A stretch of DNA of 64,000 nt from Petrocella sp024636985 (GTDB taxonomy: Bacteria; Bacillota; Clostridia; Lachnospirales; Vallitaleaceae), in assembly GCA_024636985.1 (NCBI GenBank), contig JAGXFY010000015.1, positions 3,795 through 67,794 of the forward strand. The letters are read 5' to 3'. Below, piece by piece: positions 1 to 7,346 of this stretch (the first letter of the stretch is position 1; each line of letters starts with the position of its first letter). The notes under the pieces are model-generated. The model was given only the letters and a program-made list of their open reading frames with translations. It had not been told where the DNA came from and did not search any database. The position numbers and the translations under genes were made by a program.

Positions 1-17
1 TTCACGGAACGTTATAT
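1..17 (+). repeat. Right end of an integron attC site (truncated by window edge)
   Basis: The first bases end in GGAAC followed by GTTATAT at 11-17. This matches the right-hand core box (GTTRRRY type) that closes the other attC sites in this array, which have the same GGAAC/GGAC lead-in. The left part of the site lies outside the window, so the cassette array continues to the left. Confidence 0.6.
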
Positions 18-73
18 GACATCAATACCTAGTTTGCAAAAATAGATTTTAAATTGAAAGGAAAGTTTTAATT

Positions 74-673
74 ATGAGAAAGTTTTTGATCTTAATGATA
101 GTGATTTTACTATTTACTGGATGTAGTTATGATTCAAGAATAAATGATAATTTAGAGGCGTTAGCTTTTGTATTGAATGAGGAACCTATAAGTGATATAA
201 GTCTTAAAGAATTGTTCGGAGAAGTTATAGGAAATGAGAAGGGTATAGGAATCACAGGTTTCAATGTCTCTATAACACCTGATGGTTATGTTAATTCACT
301 TAATATTTCTTTTTCGGATAGTAAAATGAATGACGAGGTGACTTATGTTTATAGAAGATCAGAGAAGATATCTAATAGCTATAAGCAGAACGATGTTGAA
401 AGTATTGGATTACATACTGAAAGATTAACCGTACTTGATTTATTTGATAATAATGTTAAATTGGGCAATACAGATATGGAACCAGAGGAATTGATGATTT
501 ATGAATTGATGTCACCATCTGAAATATCAATTTCAGTTAATGAGGGTGATGTTGTTGATGGAAGTTTTATACAGGAGACCATGGATGTTGTAGGGATTGC
601 ATTTCATTGTTATAAGAGCCCAGTTGATAAGGATGATGGCATTATTATAAATGTTACTACTGACTACAAGTAA
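74..673 (+). CDS. Cassette-borne lipoprotein of unknown function
   Basis: This 199-residue protein begins with a short basic stretch and a hydrophobic segment ending in LLFTGC, a typical lipobox, so it is probably lipid-anchored outside the membrane with the Cys near residue 17 as the first mature residue. A GAAAGG ribosome binding site precedes the ATG. The rest is acidic and soluble, with no motif I recognise. It is the first complete gene of the cassette array, in the array orientation, between the attC end at 11-17 and the non-coding tail ending at 996. Its function is unknown. Confidence 0.75.
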   Translation: MRKFLILMIVILLFTGCSYDSRINDNLEALAFVLNEEPISDISLKELFGEVIGNEKGIGITGFNVSITPDGYVNSLNISFSDSKMNDEVTYVYRRSEKISNSYKQNDVESIGLHTERLTVLDLFDNNVKLGNTDMEPEELMIYELMSPSEISISVNEGDVVDGSFIQETMDVVGIAFHCYKSPVDKDDGIIINVTTDYK

Positions 674-996
674 AGCGTCGTGGTTCGTAGTGAATCGTAT
701 GATTGACATTTGTGCGAATCTTCGGTAGTGACGTCATATAACAGTACCTTCCCACAAGGGTCGCAGATGGCGAAGGGTATCACATATTCAAGGTTATCAA
801 AGGTTTGGAATCAATGAACCATCGAAGTCACGCGACCACATCCAGCCAGCTAAGCCCGTCGGGCCGTCAGTTGCATTAGTCACCCTGAAGGGTTCTTTGA
901 AGTAGGACACTTCGACTATGTCTCAGTTAAGACTTCAAGATGACATTAGCAACAGACTCTAAGCTGCCAGGACGTTGGGAAGCCGGAACGTTAGAG
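674..996 (+). repeat. Non-coding tail of cassette 1 ending in an attC core box
   Basis: About 320 bases without a convincing gene. The stretch ends in GGAAC plus GTTAGAG at 990-996, the same arrangement as the right ends of the clear attC sites, so an attC probably ends here. Its left box is unclear: CTCTAAG at 957-963 would pair with GTTAGAG and give a short site, while CATATAAC near 734-741 could open an older one. Small inverted repeats (TACCTTC with GAAGGGTA; CCCGTCGGGC) suggest folded DNA. Confidence 0.45.
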
Positions 997-1053
997 CAAT
1001 AATATGCTGGTTATAGAAAGAACATTTAAAGTTGAATGTTATTGAGGAGAGTT

Positions 1054-1527
1054 ATGGATAGTAGTATCAAAGATTTGTTTGAATTGAACGATGATAAGGA
1101 GAATTTCGAAGTCCCTGGTGGTTGGAAGAGATATGACTATAGCAAGGCTTACATGAAAGCTCTTAAATTAAAGCAGAGTATTGAGAGCTTAATAGGTGAT
1201 TCCTGTTTTATGGATTCTAGGCATTCATTGAAGAAAGTGAATTATTTAGTTGATATTGAACTTCCAGATTCTGTTCTGATGAATAAAGATGAAGAAGCGA
1301 AGATTCGAATCAGTCATTTTGGCTCTATGGTAACAATTATAGGTAATAAGAAACATGATGGTTTAAGCATTCGGGATGATTTTCAGGATGAAATTTTGAA
1401 ACTCATAAATTCACGTGAGTATATACGGATACCAAATGAATCTTTATGGATTAAATATCCGAAGAGCCATATTTTTCAGAAAAGAAAGTTTAAGAACTGG
1501 GGACATCGATTTTTTGAGCAGCTATGA
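1054..1527 (+). CDS. Hypothetical cassette protein
   Basis: This 157-residue protein has no family I recognise. I chose the ATG at 1054 because GAGGAG lies four bases upstream; an in-frame extension to 1036 lacks such a site. The protein has no membrane segment or signal peptide. Its middle part (roughly residues 70-110) alternates hydrophobic and charged residues as in a beta-rich fold, and the C-terminus is basic (QKRKFKNWGHRFFEQL). It is the only gene between the attC ends at 996 and 1748. Confidence 0.65.
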   Translation: MDSSIKDLFELNDDKENFEVPGGWKRYDYSKAYMKALKLKQSIESLIGDSCFMDSRHSLKKVNYLVDIELPDSVLMNKDEEAKIRISHFGSMVTIIGNKKHDGLSIRDDFQDEILKLINSREYIRIPNESLWIKYPKSHIFQKRKFKNWGHRFFEQL

Positions 1528-1622
1528 GGATTATTATTCACTAATTTAAATAGAATAATAACAGAGCAGTTAGAAGAATTAGCAGAAAATGAAAATATCT
1601 GAAGGCTGACGCATATTACTGC

Positions 1623-1748
1623 TCCTAACATAGTATTGCCAACACTCTATCTGCTAACCGAGTCGGGGTCGCATTAGCCATTCGCAAGGCTCACAGGCAT
1701 GAGCACACCCTGTAAGCAGATTGGCGTGGTCAATACAGGACGTTATGT
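1623..1748 (+). repeat. attC site, long class
   Basis: The left box is TCCTAAC at 1623-1629 and the right box is GTTATGT at 1742-1748. Between them lie complementary arms: TTGCCAACACTCTATCTGCT on the left, and AAGCAGATTGG followed by GGTCAATACAGGAC on the right. A central GGCTCACAGGCATGAGC...CCCTG hairpin lies between. The same 125-130 bp layout recurs at 5350-5481 and 11320-11443. Confidence 0.8.
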
Positions 1749-1770
1749 GCAATAATCATTCTGGGTAATA

Positions 1771-1797
1771 GAAAAGACCACCCTTTAGTAGTGGTCC
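1771..1797 (-). terminator. Terminator of the yefM-yoeB cassette
   Basis: GACCAC and GTGGTC form a stem that, read on the minus strand, is followed by TTTTC. It overlaps the last codons and stop of the YoeB-like gene ending at 1785. Confidence 0.6.
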
Positions 1798-2042
1798 TTG
1801 CATGAGGTAATGACAAGTTTTTCGTCATCGATTTTATAAATTATTCTATGTTCATCATTGATCCGGCGACTCCAGTAACTACTTAGATCATGTTTCAACG
1901 GTTCAGGTTTACCAATACCATGTGAGAAGCCATCTCGCTCAATGCTTTTGATGAGTTTATTAATTCGTTTTACCATTTGTTTGTCAGTTTGTTGCCAGTA
2001 TAGATAGTCATTCCAAGCGTTGTCGGTGAATATTTTAATCAT
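1785..2042 (-). CDS. yoeB: YoeB/Txe-family toxin
   Basis: This 85-residue protein belongs to the YoeB/Txe mRNA-interferase toxins, which cleave mRNA at the ribosome when freed from the antitoxin. The family pattern is visible: an N-terminal AWNDYLYWQQTDK stretch, IGKPEPLKHDLSSYWSRRI in the middle, and the EHRIIYKI strand, with the usual C-terminal His-Tyr (CKDHY). It overlaps the end of the YefM gene by 8 bases, so translation is probably coupled. The pair reads against the direction of the array, as is common for toxin-antitoxin cassettes with their own promoter. The gene is intact. Confidence 0.9.
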   Translation of the reverse strand: MIKIFTDNAWNDYLYWQQTDKQMVKRINKLIKSIERDGFSHGIGKPEPLKHDLSSYWSRRINDEHRIIYKIDDEKLVITSCKDHY

Positions 2043-2289
2043 CTATTAGCTCTCTTTCCGAGTATTTGCCTTGCTCGTATTGATCAATACCATCTTTGAT
2101 TTTCTGGTATCTTTCTGGATTACTAAAGATGCGGAAGTTTTCCATCATATTGTTGTATTCGGCTTCTGACATCATTACTATGTTTTCGCCACGTGAACGA
2201 GTTACGATAATAGCTTCGACGTCTTCTACTACTTTGTCACATATTTCTTTGAAGTGGCTACGTACTTGGGAACTTGTAATAGCGATCAT
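2035..2289 (-). CDS. yefM: YefM/Phd-family antitoxin
   Basis: This 84-residue antitoxin begins MIAITSSQVRSHFKEICDKV, the usual Phd/YefM N-terminal DNA-binding fold, with RSRGENIVMMSEAEYNNM as the second conserved block. The acidic C-terminal tail should wrap the YoeB toxin encoded just downstream. An AGGAGG site lies six bases before the ATG. The promoter upstream contains the inverted repeat TTGTAC...GTACAA, a likely autoregulatory operator for the YefM-YoeB complex. Confidence 0.9.
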   Translation of the reverse strand: MIAITSSQVRSHFKEICDKVVEDVEAIIVTRSRGENIVMMSEAEYNNMMENFRIFSNPERYQKIKDGIDQYEQGKYSERELIDD

Positions 2290-2308
2290 ATAATCACCTC
2301 CTAGCTAT

Positions 2309-2336
2309 ATTGTACCATATGTTGTACAAATGTCAA
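2309..2336 (-). promoter_or_regulatory. Promoter and operator of yefM-yoeB
   Basis: Read on the minus strand, TTGACA (2336-2331) and TACAAT (2314-2309) are 16 bases apart. The inverted repeat TTGTAC/GTACAA lies between and over the -10 box, a position suited to autorepression. Confidence 0.6.
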
Positions 2337-2380
2337 TCGCACAATTTATAGTGTAGTGGGAGCTGACGAATGATTACTGC

Positions 2381-2456
2381 ACATAACAGCGAGTTGACGA
2401 TATGGGCTTTGAATAAGGATGGATACCACACATAGTCAACTCATAGAACGTTAGCT
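2381..2456 (+). repeat. attC site, short class
   Basis: The left box is ACATAAC (2381-2387) and the right box GTTAGCT (2450-2456). Inside, GAGTTGACGA at the left is complementary, with mismatches, to AGTCAACTC at the right. The centre GGGCTTTGAATAAGGATGG is shared with the other short-class sites. Confidence 0.85.
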
Positions 2457-2612
2457 GAAATAAAAGTCAGCAATCGACATATATTGAAACAATAGTACAT
2501 TTGTATTTAGCAGGGTAAGAGATAGACACATGGAAGTAATTAGAAATTCAAGGGATGAAAATATATAAAAGTGGAACACAGCGTAAAAATTAACCGACAG
2601 ATGAAGGGAGTT

Positions 2613-3284
2613 ATGATGAAAGTAGTAATTTTTGATTTTAACGGAACATTGTTATGGGATACACAACTACATAATAGAGCATGGGATCAATTTCTTGAGA
2701 AACATGGCATTCAGATTTCAGATGACGAGAAAGATCATAAAATACATGGAAGACTTAATAGTGAGATACTAAAAGATTTGTTTGGTGATAAATTAACAAT
2801 GGATATTATAACGAAGTATTCTATTGAGAAAGAGTTAATATATCAAGATATTCTTATAGAGAACGGTTTGACATTGGCAAAAGGCGTTGTTGAGTTGTTT
2901 GATTATTTTAAGAAGAGAAGCATTCCAATGGCAATTGCAACAGCTTCTGGGAAACTAAATGTGGATTTTTACATCAAGATATTTGACTTGCACCATTGGT
3001 TTGAATCATCACACATTGTTTATAACGATGGTAGCATGAGAGGAAAGCCATATCCTGATATTTTTGAGAAAGCCATTAATATCCTTGGAGCAAAACCTGA
3101 AGATGTGATTATTCTTGAGGATTCAATCGCGGGGATTAAAGCAGCAGAGGCAGCAGGTGCAGGAGAGATTATTATAGTGAATTCATGTAATGGCAATTAT
3201 GAGAATTATTCTAACAAGTACCTAATTATTGATACCTTAGAAGGTCTGAAATTGATTGGTTGTGTGGACTTTTATATCACCTAA
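2613..3284 (+). CDS. HAD-superfamily hydrolase (beta-phosphoglucomutase-like)
   Basis: This 223-residue protein has the HAD layout: VIFDFNGTL near the start (nucleophile Asp), ATASGK in the middle (motif II Ser/Thr), and GKPYPDIF followed by IILEDSIAGIKAAEAAGAG (motifs III and IV). It probably dephosphorylates a small phosphorylated metabolite; the substrate cannot be read from sequence. Motif I is DxN rather than DxD, so the usual second Asp (general acid/base) is Asn. This variant also occurs in natural HAD proteins, so it is not proof of inactivity. The start at 2613 follows GAAGGGAG. It sits in a cassette in array orientation. Confidence 0.85.
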   Translation: MMKVVIFDFNGTLLWDTQLHNRAWDQFLEKHGIQISDDEKDHKIHGRLNSEILKDLFGDKLTMDIITKYSIEKELIYQDILIENGLTLAKGVVELFDYFKKRSIPMAIATASGKLNVDFYIKIFDLHHWFESSHIVYNDGSMRGKPYPDIFEKAINILGAKPEDVIILEDSIAGIKAAEAAGAGEIIIVNSCNGNYENYSNKYLIIDTLEGLKLIGCVDFYIT

Positions 3285-3343
3285 CACGCGTTTTACGACA
3301 TTATTCATTTCGGTAGTGATCACTATTTTACAGTATTATTTCA
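3279..3343 (+). other. Possible attC left box at the end of the HAD gene
   Basis: ACCTAAC at 3279-3285 overlaps the HAD stop codon and looks like an attC left box. No matching right box is found before the next gene at 3362, so this is either a deleted site or chance. Confidence 0.2.
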
Positions 3344-3361
3344 TTGTTTTGGAGGTTAGAC

Positions 3362-3892
3362 ATGAAAGACATAAAATTGATTAAGCCAAGTTTAGTATAT
3401 CAATCAACTTTTCTTGATTTTGTTAAAGATGTGAAGGAAAGTGGTTATGAATCATATACGCACTACGTCAAAGCTGAAAAAAATTTTTCTGAATTTATTA
3501 ATGAGCTTATTGATATGAGTGAAGGCGTTAATATTAAAGAAGGGTGGGCACCTTGTAGTAGTTATTGGCTAATAGATAATAATGAAGAAGTAATTGGAGT
3601 AATTAGAATAAGACACAGAGTAGATAATGATTCTTTAGAGATGGCAGGTCACATTGGATATGAAATAAAAAGGTCCAAAAGAAAAAAAGGCTATGGCCAA
3701 AGGCTGCTTGAATTAGGTTTGATTGAGGCAAGAAAGATCGGATTGCAGAAAGTACTGATAACATGTGATGAAGATAACGTTGCCTCAAAACGAATGATTG
3801 AAAAATGTAAGAGTAAGTATAAGAAAAGTATTTTTGATGAAGAATCAGGGAAAAATATACTTCAGTATGAAGTTGATACTGTTTATGAGTAG
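3362..3892 (+). CDS. GNAT-family N-acetyltransferase
   Basis: This 176-residue protein has the GNAT acetyl-CoA binding motif A in KRKKGYGQRLLELGL, preceded by the strand GHIGYEI and followed by LITCDEDNVASKRMIEKC. The substrate is unknown; cassette-borne GNAT proteins commonly modify antibiotics, amines or toxins. TGGAGG lies before the ATG at 3362, which I prefer over the in-frame extension to 3344. It may share a cassette with the HAD gene upstream, since no complete attC separates them. Confidence 0.85.
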   Translation: MKDIKLIKPSLVYQSTFLDFVKDVKESGYESYTHYVKAEKNFSEFINELIDMSEGVNIKEGWAPCSSYWLIDNNEEVIGVIRIRHRVDNDSLEMAGHIGYEIKRSKRKKGYGQRLLELGLIEARKIGLQKVLITCDEDNVASKRMIEKCKSKYKKSIFDEESGKNILQYEVDTVYE

Positions 3893-3916
3893 TGGACGGG
3901 GTCAATGAATAAAATC

Positions 3917-3992
3917 GTCTAACAGCGAGTTGACGATATAGGCTTTGAACAAGGATGGATACCACACATCGTCAACTCACAGGATCTTAGGT
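3917..3992 (+). repeat. attC site, short class, with altered right box
   Basis: The left box is GTCTAAC (3917-3923). The stem arms GAGTTGACGATAT and TCGTCAACTC are complementary. The right box reads CTTAGGT at 3986-3992 where the other sites have GTTRRRY, so the G at the recombination point is a C. Confidence 0.8.
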
Positions 3993-4086
3993 GAAATAAA
4001 CACTCTGGGTAGAACGGAGAACTGTAACTCATTTGCTTTACATATTGCCAACAATGTATTACAATTATAGTGAAAGGAGTGATATT

Positions 4087-4347
4087 ATGTCTACCAAGAG
4101 TATAAGTTTTAGAATTGATGATGATCTTAAAGAGGAAGCGGATGAAGTATTAAAGGACATTGGTCTGAATATGACATCAGCATTAACACTTTTTCTGCAA
4201 CAAGTAGTTAATAAGAGGTCTATTCCGTTTCCTTTGGAGGCTTCTGACCCATTTTATAGCATCGAGAATATAGCAAAGCTTGACGCAAGGATAAGAGAGT
4301 ATGAAGACGGGAAACTAGAAGAACATACATTGATTGAGGTGGAATAG
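4087..4347 (+). CDS. RelB/DinJ-family antitoxin
   Basis: This 86-residue protein has the ribbon-helix-helix start typical of RelB/DinJ antitoxins: SISFRIDDDLKEEADEVLKDIG, then MTSALTLFLQQVVNK and RSIPF. The ATG at 4087 follows GAAAGGAG. The last base of its stop codon is the first base of the toxin start at 4347, so the two are translationally coupled. It pairs with a YoeB-like toxin, a combination different from the YefM-YoeB cassette at 1785-2289. Confidence 0.9.
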   Translation: MSTKSISFRIDDDLKEEADEVLKDIGLNMTSALTLFLQQVVNKRSIPFPLEASDPFYSIENIAKLDARIREYEDGKLEEHTLIEVE

Positions 4348-4610
4348 TGAAGCTATTATGGTTAGAGGGAGCATGGAAAGAATACCTTGAATGGCTTCAA
4401 AAAGATAAAAAGACATTTAAGAAGATCAATGCATTAATAGAAAGTATCCAGAGTAATGGATATAGATCTATAGGAAAGCCTGAGCCATTGAAAGGAAACT
4501 ATAGCGGTTGGTGGAGTGTAAGAATTAATAATAAGGATCGGCTTGTTTTTAAGATAGAAGATGATAACATTGTAATTCTGCAATGTAGTAATCATTATGA
4601 TGACAAGTAG
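4347..4610 (+). CDS. YoeB/Txe-family toxin
   Basis: This 87-residue YoeB/Txe mRNA-interferase candidate shows LWLEGAWKEYLEWLQKDKKT at the N-terminus, IGKPEPLKGNYSGWWSVRI centrally, DRLVFKI and a C-terminal His-Tyr (NHYDDK). It uses a GTG start overlapping the antitoxin stop by one base. It is clearly related to the toxin at 1785-2042 but comes with a RelB-type antitoxin and lies on the opposite strand. It appears intact. Confidence 0.88.
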   Translation: MKLLWLEGAWKEYLEWLQKDKKTFKKINALIESIQSNGYRSIGKPEPLKGNYSGWWSVRINNKDRLVFKIEDDNIVILQCSNHYDDK

Positions 4611-4665
4611 ATGAATATGATTGATTATACTTTAAGGTTATCTTAGGCTGACGAGTGTTTCCTTC

Positions 4666-4739
4666 ACCTAACAGCGAGTTGATGACATGGACAAGAAATT
4701 GGAAGGATGTCCACGTCATCAACTTGCAGAGCGTTAGGC
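4666..4739 (+). repeat. attC site, short class, variant centre
   Basis: ACCTAAC (4666-4672) and GTTAGGC (4733-4739) are exact complements. GAGTTGATGACATGG pairs with CCACGTCATCAACTT. The centre AAATTGGAAGGATGTC is shared with the site at 8464-8536 rather than with the main short class. Confidence 0.85.
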
Positions 4740-4761
4740 AACATTCATAACTTAGTACAAT

Positions 4762-4790
4762 AAAAAACCGCCATAATCGGCGGCTATTGT
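4762..4790 (-). terminator. Terminator of the hicBA cassette
   Basis: CCGCC and GGCGG flank ATAATC; on the minus strand the stem is followed by six T. It lies just past the end of the broken hicA. Confidence 0.7.
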
Positions 4791-4810
4791 TACAATAATT
4801 TCATAAAGTC

Positions 4811-5016
4811 CTATAAGGAGATGCTGGCTTGTTCAAGTGTACTCTTTAAAGTTCCTTTTGCAATTTCTGAATGCATTGGAATTATTAAAACTCGTTGTGG
4901 TATTGAATCATTTTTATATTTTCATGACTGCCTTTTTGAGATACTTTTTCAAATCCAATTTTTGATAAGGCTTATATAATCTCTTTTGGAGTTAGTATTG
5001 GATATTTAGATCCCAT
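4811..5016 (-). pseudogene. hicA: hicA toxin, broken (nonsense plus frameshift)
   Basis: Translating the minus strand from 5016 gives MGSKYPILTPKEII, then a TAA stop (4972-4974) where HicA proteins have Lys, then ALSKIGFEKVSQKGSH. A one-base shift near 4920 follows, and the other frame continues KYKND...RVLIIPMHSEIAKGTLKS to a TAG at 4811-4813. Read through, this is a full HicA with the catalytic His in GSH and the PMHSE(I)AKGTL signature. HicA is a small dsRNA-binding-fold mRNA interferase. Two independent lesions make a functional product very unlikely. Its start overlaps the hicB stop (TAATG). Confidence 0.8.
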
Positions 5017-5222
5017 TATATTGCAACCTCCAATGTTGTAACAAATATTTGATGGTGTTCTATATCAGCCACATCATCTTCATAATACAATTGTATAGCT
5101 TCAGTAAGATTGGAGATTGCTTCTTCTATAGTTATTCCTTGAGAAGCAACATTATTTTCAACACATTTTGCGACAAACCAATCATCTTCTTTTTGAATGA
5201 TTGCAGTGACTTGTACACTCAT
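5016..5222 (-). CDS. hicB: HicB-family antitoxin
   Basis: This 68-residue protein has the partial RNase H-like fold of short HicB antitoxins: VTAIIQKEDDWFVAKCVENNVASQG followed by TIEEAISNLTEAIQLYYE. HicB neutralises HicA and often represses its own promoter. It is intact, while the hicA gene that overlaps its stop codon carries a nonsense codon and a frameshift. No C-terminal DNA-binding domain is present. Confidence 0.85.
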   Translation of the reverse strand: MSVQVTAIIQKEDDWFVAKCVENNVASQGITIEEAISNLTEAIQLYYEDDVADIEHHQIFVTTLEVAI

Positions 5223-5349
5223 GGTACACCTCTTTTTAATAAGTGATTGTATTTGATTTTATTATATCATGGTAGAAGAGATTTGAGAAGAATTGTAGTT
5301 TTAGATGTAGATAAATCGGAAATTAACTAGGGTTTTCGTTAGGAACATC

Positions 5350-5481
5350 GCCTAATAGCATGTTGACAATACTCTATCTGCTAACCGAGTCGGGGTCATA
5401 TTAGTCGTTCGCGAGGCTCACAGGCAAAAGCTCACCCTGTAAGCAGATTGGCGTCGTCAACTCACAGGACGGACGTTATGC
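5350..5481 (+). repeat. attC site, long class
   Basis: GCCTAAT (5350-5356) is the left box and GTTATGC (5475-5481) the right. The interior is nearly identical to 1623-1748, including CTATCTGCTAACCGAGTCGG and CCTGTAAGCAGATTGGCGT, and the outer arms TTGACAATA and GTCAACTCACAGGAC. Confidence 0.85.
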
Positions 5482-5498
5482 ACTATTCAGAATCTCGG

Positions 5499-5810
5499 TT
5501 ATAAGAACGTTGAGTAATTTTGTTTTGATGAAAGAATTCTATGTATGCGCACTTCTTTGAGTGCTTGGATTGGAATATAAAATACAATATATGAGTCGAT
5601 TATTAGCATTCTATAACCCTTTTTTCTGAGTTCAAATTCATTGAGTAGCGTGCCAAGGAAAGGAAATTGACTTAGTTTACCAATTCTGTCAGATATTTTT
5701 TGAATAAAGTTTTCAGCAGCAATTGGATTATCTTTTGAGATGTAGTCAAGTATCGCATATGTATCATTCATTGCAGTTTCCTTGTAGACGACATTAAAGC
5801 TAAGTGACAT
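5499..5810 (-). CDS. ParE/RelE-family toxin
   Basis: This 103-residue protein fits the ParE/RelE toxin family: YKETAMNDTYAILDYISKDNP at the start, FPFLGTLLNEFELRKKGYRML in the middle and the strand SYIVFYIPI near the end, finishing with RIHRILSSKQNY. ParE-type members poison DNA gyrase; the exact target is not decidable here. It overlaps the antitoxin gene upstream by 11 bases and is transcribed against the array. It is closely related to the toxin at 6247-6561 in the next cassette. Confidence 0.85.
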   Translation of the reverse strand: MSLSFNVVYKETAMNDTYAILDYISKDNPIAAENFIQKISDRIGKLSQFPFLGTLLNEFELRKKGYRMLIIDSYIVFYIPIQALKEVRIHRILSSKQNYSTFL

Positions 5811-6069
5811 AATACTTACCTCTAAGTTCTTTCATAAAATCATCATGTGAGATAGATGGTGAATCAGATGCATACTCGGCTTCTGCAACAGATAATTTTT
5901 GGTATAAGTCAAGTTTATCTTGAAGTGTTTCAAAGTACTCTATTGATGTAACAACTAAATCGCCTTTACCATTTTTAGTGATATAAACGGGTTCGGAATT
6001 TTGATGACATATTTTGGATATTTCATTGAAGTTGTTACGTAAATCTGAAATAGGATGAATTTTTGGCAT
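5800..6069 (-). CDS. Phd/YefM-family antitoxin
   Basis: This 89-residue antitoxin begins MPKIHPISDLRNNFNEISKI and continues EPVYITKNGKGDLVVTSIEYFE, the standard Phd/YefM DNA-binding domain. The C-terminal half is acidic and should bind the ParE-like toxin encoded downstream. The first 45 residues are nearly the same as in the antitoxins at 6536-6817 and 7847-8104, so these cassettes descend from one another. Upstream is a perfect 12-bp inverted repeat around the -10 box. Confidence 0.9.
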   Translation of the reverse strand: MPKIHPISDLRNNFNEISKICHQNSEPVYITKNGKGDLVVTSIEYFETLQDKLDLYQKLSVAEAEYASDSPSISHDDFMKELRGKYYVT

Positions 6070-6084
6070 TGTGTCACCTCACTT

Positions 6085-6118
6085 TCATTATTATGAGTAT
6101 ATTATATCATAATAATGA
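6085..6118 (-). promoter_or_regulatory. Inverted-repeat operator over the -10 box of the Phd/ParE cassette
   Basis: TCATTATTATGA (6085-6096) and TCATAATAATGA (6107-6118) are perfect 12-bp inverted arms. On the minus strand TATAAT lies between them (6106-6101). This is the expected site for autorepression by a Phd/YefM antitoxin-toxin complex. Confidence 0.65.
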
Positions 6119-6158
6119 TAAATAAAACAGTCTTGGAAATAGTCAATTCTAAACAGCG

Positions 6159-6231
6159 TATAACTGCGAGTTGACGACATGGCCTTTTAATCGGACGGTT
6201 GACACATCGTCAACTCACAGAACGTTAGCTG
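6159..6231 (+). repeat. attC site, short class
   Basis: GTATAAC (6159-6165) and GTTAGCT (6225-6231) bound the site. GAGTTGACGACATGG pairs with the arm CATCGTCAACTC. The centre is slightly shorter than in the other sites. Confidence 0.8.
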
Positions 6232-6246
6232 AAATAAACATATCGG

Positions 6247-6561
6247 TTACAGAAAACCTAAGAAATCTTGCCTAGATGAAAGTATACGAATTATACTTAC
6301 AGTTTCAGTATTTTTATCAGGTTTATAAAAGACTATATAAGAAGATACAACTAATAGTTTGAAACCACGTAACCTTAATTGTGAATCATTAGGAATACTT
6401 CCTTTATATGGAAATTCGGATAGTGATTGGATGGCATTATCAATTTTGTCAGCCATCATATAAGCTGCATCGATGTCGTCATCTGATATATAGTCGATGA
6501 GTGATGCAAAATCAGATTTTGCAGTAGGAGTATAGTTAATCATGTAGTTGTTTGGCATCAA
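6247..6561 (-). CDS. ParE/RelE-family toxin
   Basis: This 104-residue ParE/RelE toxin shows DFASLIDYISDDDIDAAYM, FPYKGSIPNDSQLRLRGFKL and the strand SYIVFYKPD, ending RILSSRQDF. It is a diverged sister of the toxin at 5499-5810 and sits in the same order behind a Phd/YefM antitoxin, with the two genes overlapping by about 25 bases. Two adjacent Met codons (6561 and 6558) are possible starts. It is intact and transcribed against the array. Confidence 0.85.
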   Translation of the reverse strand: MMPNNYMINYTPTAKSDFASLIDYISDDDIDAAYMMADKIDNAIQSLSEFPYKGSIPNDSQLRLRGFKLLVVSSYIVFYKPDKNTETVSIIRILSSRQDFLGFL

Positions 6562-6817
6562 GTTGACTCCTTATATCTGATATAACCTCATTATGAGGAA
6601 TTGTTGCAACTCCATTCACTAATTCAGCTTCAGCAATAGCAAGTTTTTCGTAGAGATCAAGTCTTGCTTGCATACGTTCAAAGTATTTCATACTAGTAAC
6701 GACTAAATCACCCTTACCATTTTTTGTTATATACACGGGTTCAGTATCTTGGTGACAGATTAAAGATATTTCGTTGATATTATTTCTTAAATCAGAAATC
6801 GGTAATATTTTTGGCAT
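6536..6817 (-). CDS. Phd/YefM-family antitoxin
   Basis: This 93-residue antitoxin starts at the Met at 6817, which follows GAGGTGA. It begins MPKILPISDLRNNINEISLI and carries EPVYITKNGKGDLVVTSMKYFE, almost identical to its neighbour at 5800-6069 over the DNA-binding half and more different in the toxin-binding half. That pattern suggests duplication followed by change in partner specificity. A TATAAT lies upstream on the minus strand near 6851. Confidence 0.9.
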   Translation of the reverse strand: MPKILPISDLRNNINEISLICHQDTEPVYITKNGKGDLVVTSMKYFERMQARLDLYEKLAIAEAELVNGVATIPHNEVISDIRSQLDAKQLHD

Positions 6818-6909
6818 TATTTTCACCTCACATATTTTTGTGTATTAATTATATCATAATTAGTGGTGAAATAATACACTAAATTAGTGATGAGTCAATA
6901 GTTCACATC

Positions 6910-6985
6910 ATCTAAAAGCGAGTTGACAATATGGAATTTGAATAGGGAAGGATACCACACGCCTTCAACTCATAGGACGTTAACT
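6910..6985 (+). repeat. attC site, short class, with altered left box
   Basis: The left box reads ATCTAAA (6910-6916) instead of ending in AAC; the right box GTTAACT (6979-6985) is normal. GAGTTGACAATATGG faces GCCTTCAACTC with extra mismatches compared with the other sites, so the site is partly decayed. Confidence 0.75.
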
Positions 6986-6989
6986 GACG

Positions 6990-7094
6990 TTCATACTTAG
7001 TTTATTAGACAAGATTGAAGCTGGTAGAAGAGATATACGTGATGGTAAATTTATATCTCACGAAGAAGCAAAGATAAGGCTACTTAAATCATGA
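6990..7094 (+). pseudogene. C-terminal remnant of a Phd/YefM antitoxin
   Basis: Directly after the attC box, one frame reads SLLDKIEAGRRDIRDGKFIS then HEEAKIRLLKS and stops at 7092-7094. This is the toxin-binding tail of a Phd/YefM antitoxin with no N-terminal half or start codon. Its stop overlaps the ATG of the broken parE that follows, as in intact modules. Confidence 0.6.
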
Positions 7095-7346
7095 GATTAT
7101 CGTGGAGAGAGGGCTCTTGAAGATGTCGAGAATTTAAGAGATTACATAGCTAGTGATAATACCTTTTATGCTGAAGTATTTATTAATAGGATTATTGATG
7201 TAGCCGAAAAGCAAATAAAATATCCAAAAATGAGGAGAATCGTACCAGAGTATGGTGACGATAATATCCAAGAAGTTCTATACAGAGATTATAGAATTGT
7301 ATATGAGATAATGGGGAGAAAGATATTGCTCGTATTAATCATATAG
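7091..7346 (+). pseudogene. ParE/RelE toxin, frameshifted
   Basis: The ATG at 7091 opens a frame that stops within ten codons. The frame two bases over gives ALEDVENLRDYIASDNTFYA, EVFINRIIDVAEKQI, KYPKMRRIVPEY and EVLYRDYRIVYEI, a good ParE toxin, to a TAG at 7344-7346. One indel near 7108-7113, in a run of GA and G, would restore the frame. The 3' end runs directly into a GrpB-like sequence, so the toxin has lost its natural end too. Confidence 0.7.

Noticed and set aside
2613..3284. HAD protein with DxN instead of DxD treated as inactive
   Set aside because: The DFNGTL variant occurs in natural HAD proteins, so I record it but do not call the gene broken.
3603..3965. Long frame antisense to the GNAT gene
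   Set aside because: It has no ribosome site or recognisable motif and mirrors the real gene and the attC site.
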